NCBI GenBank assembly: GCA_010092805.1
Contig: JAADYY010000240.1
Span: 1-17,966 of the forward strand
Source of the DNA: Chloroflexota bacterium
Lineage (GTDB): Bacteria; Chloroflexota; Anaerolineae; Aggregatilineales; Phototrophicaceae
Direction: 5' to 3'
DNA: 17,966 bases
Shown here in pieces: positions 7,512 to 14,556 of this stretch (within the stretch, counting starts at the first letter, position 1; each line of letters opens with the position of its first letter). Made by a program: the position numbers and the translations under genes. The notes beneath the pieces were generated by a model. The model was not told the origin of the DNA, made no database searches, and worked only from the letters and a program-made list of their open reading frames with translations.

Positions 7512-8213
7512 TCAGCCAAGCGGTGCGATGGCAAACACCACACGGAATGGCAGGCAGTAAATGACGACGCTCTGATAGTCGTCGAGGACGGTGCCTGCGG
7601 GGATTTCGTAGTTCTGGTTGCCCATGTTGCCGCGCAACTGGCCCAGGTCGATGTACTCACCAAGATCGCGCTGATTGGTCGGCGCGGCCCCGGTTGCCAA
7701 CAGCACATGCAGATCCGGCCCGTTGGTCACGGAAAAATCCTCGAAGCGCAGCAGTTGCCCACCGCCATCCGGCAATTCATAAATTGTTGCGCTGCCCGAC
7801 CCACGATGGAAGCTGTCTGCATCCTGGAACATGCCTGAAGCCAGTACAACCGGCTCGGCTGGCATCTCCGCTGGCATCGCTTCATCCATCATGACATCCG
7901 GCATGGCTGCCGCTGCTTCCATGACCGCCGTCCCCACCGCCATCAGCGTCGCTTCCGGCAGGGCAGCGAGTGTCGCCTCGCTGGGGATCGCCGCTTCAAG
8001 TTCACTCCGCAGATCCTGCACTGCGGCAGCGGACATGGCGTCGAGGGTCGCTTGTGGGGGCACCTCAAACGGGAAAGCATCGTCCACAGTCACGTTGATG
8101 ATCAGTGGCGAGATAAACCACCAACCAACAGCGACAACCACAATCGCGACGACGATACCGACAATGATGATCAGGCGGCTGCGGGAGGGCACAGCACTGG
8201 ATTGCTCGCTCAT
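7512..8213 (-). CDS. Membrane-anchored DM13-domain protein
   Basis: A 233-aa protein with an N-terminal transmembrane anchor (about 14-35, IIIVGIVVAIVVVAVGWWFI) that would put the rest outside the membrane. Residues 50-122 are an Ala/Pro/Met-rich linker, including five Met between 104 and 117. The C-terminal part (about 124-231) is a DM13 domain: SGMFQDADSFHRGSGSATIY start, FEDFSVTNGPDLHVLL (157-172), LGQLRGNMGNQNYEIP (190-205), and the conserved Cys220 in VVIYCLPFRVVFA. DM13 domains are proposed to take part in redox or electron transfer on the cell surface. The frame extends upstream to 8318, but that would run into the response regulator gene; the ATG at 8213 has GAGGAA 4 bases before it. 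It follows the response regulator by 64 bases. Confidence 0.85.
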   Translation of the reverse strand: MSEQSSAVPSRSRLIIIVGIVVAIVVVAVGWWFISPLIINVTVDDAFPFEVPPQATLDAMSAAAVQDLRSELEAAIPSEATLAALPEATLMAVGTAVMEAAAAMPDVMMDEAMPAEMPAEPVVLASGMFQDADSFHRGSGSATIYELPDGGGQLLRFEDFSVTNGPDLHVLLATGAAPTNQRDLGEYIDLGQLRGNMGNQNYEIPAGTVLDDYQSVVIYCLPFRVVFAIAPLG

Positions 8214-8277
8214 AGAGTTCCTCGTGGGTAGCTGAATGGATGCTGGCGCAGTGCTGCACCGATAAACAAACAGCGAA

Positions 8278-8934
8278 CTACTCTGAGTCGAGCCGGGCAA
8301 TCCCTTCGCGCAGCGCATACAGCGCCGCTTGCGTGCGGTTGGCGAGATGCAGCTTACTCAGGATATTGCCAATGTGATTCCCGACTGTGCGTTCGCTTAA
8401 AACCAGCTTATCGGCAATCTCGTGGTTGGTCAAACCCTGAGCGACTAATTTGAGTACTTCTACTTCCCGCTCTGTGAGCGGTTCCTCGGTCGGGGGTAGG
8501 TCAGATGGACGGCTGAGTTCGCGGATCAGCTTTAGCGCGATGGCCGGGTGCAGCGACGACTCACCGCGATGCACGTCACGAATCGCCTGAATCAACTGCT
8601 CTGGCGACGAATCCTTGAGGAGATAGCCCAAAGCACCGGCTTTCACCGCCGGGAACACCTTGTCGTCTTCGGCGAAGCTTGTCAGCACAAGGATGCGCGC
8701 TTCGGGATTCTCTTTCTTGATCTGCACAATGGCTTCCAGGCCACTCTGGCGCGGCATGACCATGTCCAGCAAAATCACATCTGGCTGGTGCTGACGGACG
8801 AGTTCGACCACTTCGACACCATCGGCGGCTTCAGCCACAACTTCCATCTCCGGCTCGCTCATGATCAGCGTCCGTAGGCCCTTACGCACAATCGCGTGAT
8901 CGTCCGCGAGTACGATTCGAATACTCTCACTCAT
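8278..8934 (-). CDS. NarL/FixJ-family response regulator
   Basis: A 218-aa two-component response regulator. The receiver domain (about 5-120) has Asp11/Asp12, phospho-acceptor Asp57 in LLDMVMP, Thr85 in LVLTSF and Lys107 in LLKDSS. All the switch residues are therefore present and phosphorylation is expected. The C-terminal LuxR-type helix-turn-helix (about 153-210) has LTEREVEVLKLVAQGLTNHE. The start at 8934 has GAGG 8 bases upstream, and the family core begins at once (SIRIVLADDHAIVRKGL); the longer frame to 8979 adds residues not seen in the family. No histidine kinase gene is adjacent, so the partner must be elsewhere. The DM13 gene lies downstream on the same strand and is the likely co-transcribed partner. 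Confidence 0.92.
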   Translation of the reverse strand: MSESIRIVLADDHAIVRKGLRTLIMSEPEMEVVAEAADGVEVVELVRQHQPDVILLDMVMPRQSGLEAIVQIKKENPEARILVLTSFAEDDKVFPAVKAGALGYLLKDSSPEQLIQAIRDVHRGESSLHPAIALKLIRELSRPSDLPPTEEPLTEREVEVLKLVAQGLTNHEIADKLVLSERTVGNHIGNILSKLHLANRTQAALYALREGIARLDSE

Positions 8935-9000
8935 TGGAATACCTCGCCGATCTTGACTTTCTGCGGCAGCGCACATCAACCGCGAGCGGGGCCGAAAATC

Positions 9001-9024
9001 ATCACGTCGCGTGATAAGTATAAT
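9001..9024. promoter_or_regulatory. Palindromic operator next to a -10 box in the divergent control region
   Basis: ATCACG-TCG-CGTGAT (9001-9015) is a perfect 6-3-6 palindrome. Three bases later comes TATAAT (9019-9024), an exact -10 box facing nagA. On the other strand TATACT (9022-9017) can act as a -10 for the response regulator gene; its start point would then fall inside the palindrome. Neither direction has a good -35 box at 16-18 bases, which would suit a promoter that needs an activator. Binding by the response regulator next door is inference. Confidence 0.5.
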
Positions 9025-9083
9025 TGCCTAGTGTAGCCATTTCAGCGAGTCTGCGCTAATGCTCCCCCTGCCAAATCATCAAG

Positions 9084-9123
9084 CTGCGTTGCAGTGCGAT
9101 GCACGGGCGAAGATTTGCGCCCG
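9084..9123 (+). other. Row of three small hairpins in the presumed nagA leader
   Basis: CTGC-GTT-GCAG (9084-9094), GTGC-GAT-GCAC (9094-9104) and CGGGCG-8 nt-CGCCCG (9104-9123) follow one another, sharing single bases at the joints. If transcription starts near 9031, they lie in a leader of about 160 nt before the GTG at 9191. They may control or protect the message. They do not match any riboswitch I know, and short GC-rich stems can arise by chance. The rest of 8935-9190 shows no gene. Confidence 0.3.
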
Positions 9124-9190
9124 GCCCCCGCAAGCAATATGATTATGCACATCGTTGCCCTGATGATCGGCCCAGTGGATACACACAATC

Positions 9191-10357
9191 GTGTCGGCAG
9201 ATTTCCTCATCTATAACGCGCAACTCATCACACCAACGGGCCGTCTGCCGCACGGCTGGTTGCTCACCCGCGACGCCAGAATCGCAGCGCTTGGCGCTGG
9301 CGAGCTGCCCGATTTCGAAATGGTGGAGATGCTTGACGCAGACGGCCAAACACTGCTGCCAGGCTTCATTGATGTGCATGTACACGGCGCGGTCGGTGCC
9401 GATACGATGGACGCCACGCCGGAGGCGCTCCAGCAGATGGCAGCATTCTACGCGCAGCACGGGGTCACGGGTTTTCTGGCGACCACCTGGACGGATTCGC
9501 GCGAACGTATCACAGCGGCCTTGATGAACATCGCAGCCGCACAACGGCATTCCCCCAACGGCGCGGCGATCCTCGGCGCGCATCTGGAGGGGCCGTACCT
9601 CAACCCGGCGAAGGGCGGCGCGCAAAACACCGAACATCTCCGCCGCGCCGACCGCGAGGAAGCGCTGGCGTTTCTGGACATCGGCGTGATTCGGCTGCTG
9701 GCGCTCGCGCCGGAATATGACGAAAACCACTGGCTGATCCGCGAGTGTGTCCGGCGCGGGATCACCGTGTCGGCGGCGCACACCGCTGCAACCTACACAG
9801 AGATGCGGCACGCCGTCGATCTCGGCTTGACGCAAACGACGCATACCTTCAACGCTATGACGGGTCTGCATCACCGCGAGCCGGGAACGGTCGGTGCCGC
9901 CTTGACTTCCCCAGAGATCTGCTGTGAAGTCATCGCCGACAATATTCATGTGCATCCCGCTGTCATGCAAGTGCTCTACGCCGCAAAAGGCATAGACGGC
10001 GTGATCCTGATCTCGGATGCCGTGCGCGGTGCGGGGATGCCCGACGGCGACTATCACCTTGACGCGAGAACGGTCACCGTCCGTGATGGGGCCGTGCGGC
10101 TGCCCGATGGTACACTGGCAGGCAGCACCTTGACTCTGGATCGCGCGGTGGCAAACTTCATAGCTGCAACAGGCGCACCGCTCACCGAGATCTGGCGGGC
10201 GGCCAGCCTGAACCCGGCCCGTGCGCTCGGCCTCGCGGCGCAGACCGGCAGCATCGAGATTGGCAAAGCCGCTGATCTCATCCTGGTCGATGACAACATC
10301 AACGTCCACCTCACAATGGTCGGTGGGCAGATTGCTTTTCGGAGGAACATGGCATGA
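9191..10357 (+). CDS. nagA: N-acetylglucosamine-6-phosphate deacetylase
   Basis: A 388-aa amidohydrolase-superfamily enzyme that removes acetate from GlcNAc-6-phosphate to give glucosamine-6-phosphate in the cytoplasm. Family marks in order: DVHVHG with His63 and His65, HLEGPYLNPAKGGAQ with metal ligand Glu133, SAAHTAATY with His197, THTFNAMTGLHHREPG with His218, the VIADNIHVHP stretch (247-256) and catalytic Asp276 in LISDAV. The length is close to E. coli NagA (382). The start is GTG: an in-frame stop at 9164-9166 leaves no ATG upstream, and the next Met is at residue 44. There is no clear ribosome site. No nagB, nagE or NagC-type gene is visible nearby. The last codons overlap the next gene's ATG by 4 bases. 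Confidence 0.9.
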   Translation: MSADFLIYNAQLITPTGRLPHGWLLTRDARIAALGAGELPDFEMVEMLDADGQTLLPGFIDVHVHGAVGADTMDATPEALQQMAAFYAQHGVTGFLATTWTDSRERITAALMNIAAAQRHSPNGAAILGAHLEGPYLNPAKGGAQNTEHLRRADREEALAFLDIGVIRLLALAPEYDENHWLIRECVRRGITVSAAHTAATYTEMRHAVDLGLTQTTHTFNAMTGLHHREPGTVGAALTSPEICCEVIADNIHVHPAVMQVLYAAKGIDGVILISDAVRGAGMPDGDYHLDARTVTVRDGAVRLPDGTLAGSTLTLDRAVANFIAATGAPLTEIWRAASLNPARALGLAAQTGSIEIGKAADLILVDDNINVHLTMVGGQIAFRRNMA

Positions 10358-11364
10358 CAACCACTGTCGGAATCGCTGGGATCGGCACCTACTTCCCAGA
10401 TGCCATCGAGACTGCCGCCGATCTTGTCGAGCGCACGGGCATCCCGGAGGCGGTCCTGCGCGAGAAGATGGGCATCCGTCAGCGGCACGTGGCCGGGCCA
10501 GACGATACGGTCGCCACAATGGCGACCCGCGCCGCCGAACGCGCTATCGCCCAAGCCGGTATCGACCCAACACAGATCAGTCTGGTGATCTCGCACGGCA
10601 GCGAACACAAAGATCACGTCGTGTGGAACGCCGCCGCCAAGATCCAACACAATATCGGCGCAACCAACGCCTACAGCTTCGAGATGTATGCGCTGTGCGC
10701 GGGCGCGCCCATCGCCCTGAACGCCGCGCGGAGCATGATGCTGGGCGATGAACGGCTGGAATATGTGCTGTTGGCGGCGGGCAGCCGCGAAAACGACCTC
10801 GTCGATCTGGGCAATCAGCGGGCGCGTTTCATGTTCAACTTCGGGTCGGGCGGCGGCGCGCTGCTGCTCAAGCGGGACGCTATGGCCAATTTGCTGCTCG
10901 GATCAGCCGCGCTGACCGACGGCAGCCTCTCCGAAACCGTTGTGCTCACACGCGAAGCCGACGCCATCGGGGGCGGCACGGCCACCATCGGCGATCTATA
11001 CGGGCGGTTGGATGTCACCGACAATGACTACATGGCTCAACGGCTCGGTGCGGTGTCGCTCGAAAATTTCGTCGGTGTGATCAGCGAAGCCGTTGAGCGC
11101 AGCGACGCGACCCTAGCGGATGTCGCTTTCCTGGGCATCACCCACATGAAGCGCTCATTCTATCTGCAAATCCTGGAAGCTGTCGGCCTGACGCCGGAGC
11201 AGTCAGTATATTTGCAGGATCACGGCCATATCCAAAGCGTCGATCAAGCGCTGGCGATTGAACTCGGATTGGCTGAGGGCAAGATCAAGCCGGGCGATCT
11301 GATTGTGCTGGCCGGTGCGGGCACGGGCTACACCTGGAGCGCGATCACGGTGCGGTGGGGCTGA
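10354..11364 (+). CDS. 3-oxoacyl-ACP synthase III-like (thiolase-fold) enzyme
   Basis: A 336-aa enzyme of the FabH / ketoacyl-synthase III group, which joins an acyl-CoA or acyl group to malonyl-ACP or transfers acyl groups. The N-terminal GIAGIGTYFP and the EKMGIRQRH segment (38-45) are typical. The nucleophile is Cys115 in MYALCAGAPIAL, and His264 sits in FLGITHMKRSF. The third triad place, Asn in FabH, is His292 in DHGHIQSVDQALA, giving a Cys-His-His set. The C-terminal VLAGAGTGYTWSA (318-330) closes the family core. GGAGGA (10341-10346) lies 7 bases before the ATG and inside nagA, so the two are coupled. It is probably not the housekeeping FabH, since no other fab gene is near. The substrate is unknown. 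Confidence 0.8.
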   Translation: MTTTVGIAGIGTYFPDAIETAADLVERTGIPEAVLREKMGIRQRHVAGPDDTVATMATRAAERAIAQAGIDPTQISLVISHGSEHKDHVVWNAAAKIQHNIGATNAYSFEMYALCAGAPIALNAARSMMLGDERLEYVLLAAGSRENDLVDLGNQRARFMFNFGSGGGALLLKRDAMANLLLGSAALTDGSLSETVVLTREADAIGGGTATIGDLYGRLDVTDNDYMAQRLGAVSLENFVGVISEAVERSDATLADVAFLGITHMKRSFYLQILEAVGLTPEQSVYLQDHGHIQSVDQALAIELGLAEGKIKPGDLIVLAGAGTGYTWSAITVRWG

Positions 11365-11373
11365 TCACCGCCG

Positions 11374-13209
11374 ATGGCAACCACGACTTCCCAACAACAG
11401 CCCTCGTCGGAACTCACGACGCTGCTGGATACACTCCGCCCAGCAGCGCGCGCTGCACTGGTTTGGCTGCGCCAGCGCGGCTGGCTGATCGTCGGGCTGC
11501 TCAGCTTGAGCGTCGGCTACATGATCGTGTGGCAGCGGGGCATGCACTTCGACGATTACTGGCTGCAAGGCGCGCCCATCAGCTTCACCGAACTTATGTT
11601 TAGCGGCAGCCGCTTTCTGTTCAGCTTCACGAGCACGGCACTGCTCGACCTGGTGCCGCAAAACGAATTTCTGCTGCGGCTGCTGCTCACAGCCAACATC
11701 GGTTTGAATGCCTGGCTGCTCGGTTGGTTCGTCGCACGCCTGCTGAAGTCGCGGCTGGCGGGGGTGATCGGCGGTTGGCTGTACCTGATGCCGATCTTTG
11801 CCGCTGAAGCGCTGCTCTTCAGCGGTGCAGCGACCGGTTATGTGCCGATGGTGACATTTGGCCTGCTGACGCTCCACTGCTTTCACCGCAGCCTGACTCA
11901 GCCCGCGCAAACGCGCCGCTGGCTGCTGATCGGCGTGGTGATGTTCACCGCTGCGTTTAACTTCATCGAGCAGGTCGCCGGGATCGTCGTGCTGCTGCCG
12001 CTGATCACGCTGATCGCCGCGCAGGATTCGGCGCTCAATCGGCGGCGTTTAGCCCGCCTCACCGCGATCACACTGGTGAGCTTCGGCGTGATCTTGCTGG
12101 CGCATTATCTGCTGTTTTATCGTGGCAACACCGACATCAACCAGATGCGTGGTGGCCTGGATCTCAACCCGGTCGGCGTGATCAATCGCGCAGTCAACAG
12201 CTACTTCGCGCCGCTGGCCTTCACAACCATCGCCCCCGAATATGGCCTGCTGGTCGTGCGGGATAGCCTCGCGCTTGGGTTGGAAACGCTGCGGGCGAGC
12301 CTCTCGGCCCTGGCACAGATGGTGCTGGCGGGTCTGCTGCTGCTGTGGACGATCATCATGTGGCGGCGTGACGCCCACACAGACCATCCGCCGCGCCGGG
12401 TTGGCTGGATCGTACTGGGCATGGGGCTGATCTGGTTCGGCTTCTTGCTGGTGTTTCCGGGCGCGCTGTTCGATGGGCAGGCCGTCACATCGCGGCTGCT
12501 GTATTTGCCGCTGGCCGGGCTGGCGCTAGGTACTGCTGCCATCGCCTGGCTGATCGTGCGGTCTGTGCGCGTGCCCCTGTTGGAGCGGCTGCTGATCGCG
12601 CTCGCCGGGCTAGTCCTCATCCTGAGCACCATCGCCATGCTCGGCTTCACACGTGCGTATCAAGCCCGCTCCGCACTCGACCAGCAGCAGGCGACTGCGT
12701 TTCTCGGTGCGGTACCGGGCGACGCGCTGCCCGCCGATACCTACATCGTGCCCTACAACCTCGACGAGCGGGTGTTGCGGGAACACGATTTTCTCAATCG
12801 TTTGCAGGTTGGCCTGTTCGAGAATACATCGGCTGCGCTCGGCACGCTGATCCCGGCCTATGATCGGTCGGATTTCGTGGTCGTCGTCTCGGATCGCTGG
12901 GTGGGTGGCACCCGCTTCGACTGCACAACCCCGGCTGAGCTTGACGGCGGCAACTTGTGCCTCATCGGCACGACGCACCGTTTTCGCGGCAATGTCTACG
13001 TCCCCATCAACCAGATGCTGCTGTTCACCTACCGCGAACAAACGCTGTTCATCATCGGTGGGCTGCGCCTGGCGATTGGCGAGGACATCTACGCAGCCGA
13101 TTTGCCACTCGCGCAGATCTTCCGCGAGCGCGGTGTCCCGGTGATCGAGCACATCAGCGTCGATCTGGCTGCCGAAATCGACTTGAGCCAAATGCCAGAG
13201 GTCAGATGA
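11374..13209 (+). CDS. Multispanning membrane protein, GT-C glycosyltransferase-like
   Basis: A 611-aa integral membrane protein with about ten hydrophobic segments (for example 36-53, 99-120, 127-148, 229-249, 311-330, 343-362, 375-397, 403-423). A soluble domain of about 185 residues (425-611) follows, probably outside. Between the first two segments, MHFDDYWLQG (57-66) carries an acidic pair, Asp60-Asp61, where GT-C glycosyltransferases keep their catalytic or metal-binding acid. TSRLLYLPLAG (372-382) before a late helix also suits GT-C proteins. I do not recognise a closer family. The start at 11374 is 9 bases after the previous stop; its ribosome site is weak (GGTGGGG, 13 bases off). The stop overlaps the next ATG. 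The lipid-linked sugar donor role is inference. Confidence 0.6.
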   Translation: MATTTSQQQPSSELTTLLDTLRPAARAALVWLRQRGWLIVGLLSLSVGYMIVWQRGMHFDDYWLQGAPISFTELMFSGSRFLFSFTSTALLDLVPQNEFLLRLLLTANIGLNAWLLGWFVARLLKSRLAGVIGGWLYLMPIFAAEALLFSGAATGYVPMVTFGLLTLHCFHRSLTQPAQTRRWLLIGVVMFTAAFNFIEQVAGIVVLLPLITLIAAQDSALNRRRLARLTAITLVSFGVILLAHYLLFYRGNTDINQMRGGLDLNPVGVINRAVNSYFAPLAFTTIAPEYGLLVVRDSLALGLETLRASLSALAQMVLAGLLLLWTIIMWRRDAHTDHPPRRVGWIVLGMGLIWFGFLLVFPGALFDGQAVTSRLLYLPLAGLALGTAAIAWLIVRSVRVPLLERLLIALAGLVLILSTIAMLGFTRAYQARSALDQQQATAFLGAVPGDALPADTYIVPYNLDERVLREHDFLNRLQVGLFENTSAALGTLIPAYDRSDFVVVVSDRWVGGTRFDCTTPAELDGGNLCLIGTTHRFRGNVYVPINQMLLFTYREQTLFIIGGLRLAIGEDIYAADLPLAQIFRERGVPVIEHISVDLAAEIDLSQMPEVR

Positions 13210-14441
13210 GCATCACTGTGCTGAACCGCCCGACTGTCCGTGGTTTGATTGCTGCAATGACCAGCGCCCTGCTGATTGGGCTGCTCGTCCTCACACAAGC
13301 GACCCACGCGCAAGACCGCCAACTGCGCATCGCGGATGTGCGTATCAGTGAACAAGATGGCGTGATCACCGCCGTTGAGGTTCAGGTCCACAACCCGACC
13401 CTCACGCCGCAGTCCGGCTTGATTTTCTATCTACTCGCCCCGTTCGATCACCCCGAACCCTGGGCGGTCAGTGAGTACATTGCCCCACAGCAGCCGATCA
13501 TCGATTTAGCGCCGGGGGTCGCCGCAACGTATCGGTTTGAGCGGCCCGGCCTGGCCGTAATCGGCGAATATGGGTTGAGCGCATGGGTGCAGTACATCGA
13601 TCCCGAAACAGGCGAACGTGTACACCTGGATGGGGCAACCTATCCTGAGCGGGTTCGCGCCGAGCCGCCGATGACGCTCACACAACCCGAACTCGACACG
13701 GAGACAATCACGCAAATCGCCGTGCCAGTGCCGCCTCCGGCGAACGCTCCCGGCCAGCACCTCAAGCTGACGCGCTTCGACATTGCGCAAACAGCGAACG
13801 CCGTTGAGTCTGTCGAGATTACCGTACAAAATGTCACGAGCGAAACGCGCTCCGGGCTGGCTTTCATTCTGCTCGCCCCCGGCGACACGCCCGACCCCTG
13901 GAACAATATTCTGTTCCAATCACGCAACCGCCTGATCAGCAGTCTGGCACCCGGCGAGTCCACGACAGTACGGTTCAACCGTGTGGAAAATATCGCGCCG
14001 GGTCGCTACAGCCTCTCCGTATGGGTACACAGCATCGACGAGACGACGGGCGCAGGTCAGCACAGCGACGGCACCGGTTATAATCTCGCGTTCGGGGCAC
14101 CCATCGTCCTGGATGTAGACGCCGCCCTGGCTGCACCCGATGCCGCCGATGATCCGCTCATCGGCGTCGATTTCACAGTCGAAAACAACAGCGCGGACGA
14201 AGCGATCATCGCCGTGTTCTATAGCATCGCCCCCCCCGATGATCCCACACCCTGGCGTACCGGGATCTTCACGCTGCCGCCGCGCTTTCTGCTGATCGGT
14301 GCGGGTGAACGCGAGACGCTGCGCACCGAGGCAACGCTCGACCTGCCGCCCGGCGAATTTCGGCTGACTGCCTGGGCGCACCGCGTCAGCGCTGGACAGT
14401 TTCACCTGGCCGACAGCCGACAGATCCCATTGCGTCCGTGA
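13206..14441 (+). CDS. Secreted protein with three beta-rich repeats
   Basis: A 411-aa exported protein. The signal peptide has a hydrophobic core (about 13-30) and a THA-Q cleavage site after residue 35; no anchor is seen. The mature part contains three repeats of roughly 95-106 residues at about 41-146, 187-292 and 319-411. Each has an APxDxPxPW-type motif: LLAPFDHPEPW (76-86), LLAPGDTPDPW (222-232) and SIAPPDDPTPW (340-350). Each ends in a strand pair, YGLSAWVQYID, YSLSVWVHSID or FRLTAWAHRVS. The pattern suggests immunoglobulin-like beta sandwiches. The frame is open back to 12957, but the signal peptide and ATGA overlap fix the start at 13206. I know no named family for it. A wall, glycan or partner-binding role is inference. 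Confidence 0.75.
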   Translation: MSITVLNRPTVRGLIAAMTSALLIGLLVLTQATHAQDRQLRIADVRISEQDGVITAVEVQVHNPTLTPQSGLIFYLLAPFDHPEPWAVSEYIAPQQPIIDLAPGVAATYRFERPGLAVIGEYGLSAWVQYIDPETGERVHLDGATYPERVRAEPPMTLTQPELDTETITQIAVPVPPPANAPGQHLKLTRFDIAQTANAVESVEITVQNVTSETRSGLAFILLAPGDTPDPWNNILFQSRNRLISSLAPGESTTVRFNRVENIAPGRYSLSVWVHSIDETTGAGQHSDGTGYNLAFGAPIVLDVDAALAAPDAADDPLIGVDFTVENNSADEAIIAVFYSIAPPDDPTPWRTGIFTLPPRFLLIGAGERETLRTEATLDLPPGEFRLTAWAHRVSAGQFHLADSRQIPLRP

Positions 14442-14469
14442 TCGCGGCACATCTGATCTCACCAGTCGA

Positions 14470-14547
14470 TTGTGCTTCTGGCGCGAAATCGTTAGAATAA
14501 TCGTATGAGCATTAGTTTAGCTTTTTCGTAAAAATGATCTGTATAAA
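14470..14547 (+). promoter_or_regulatory. AT-rich promoter region before the acyl-CoA ligase
   Basis: This 115-base gap (14442-14556) is much more AT-rich than its surroundings. TTGTGC (14470-14475) and TAGAAT (14493-14498) are 17 bases apart, a plausible promoter. A second -10-like TATAAA is at 14542-14547 and would start transcription within a few bases of the GTG at 14557, which could make the message leaderless. TTTTT-CGT-AAAAA (14522-14534) is an AT palindrome between them. No ribosome site precedes the start. The preceding operon ends without an obvious terminator. Confidence 0.4.
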
Positions 14548-14556
14548 TATTGGCTC

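Noticed and set aside
8214..8318. N-terminal extension of the DM13 protein
   Set aside because: It would overlap the end of the response regulator gene. The membrane anchor and the ribosome site fit the start at 8213.
9143..10519. 458-codon open frame on the minus strand opposite nagA
   Set aside because: The plus strand carries all NagA motifs. The minus reading has low-complexity Arg/Cys/His content and no recognisable domain, as expected from a GC-rich shadow frame.
12957..13205. N-terminal extension of the secreted repeat protein into the membrane-protein gene
   Set aside because: It would bury the signal peptide and overlap the previous gene by 250 bases; the ATGA junction explains the start.
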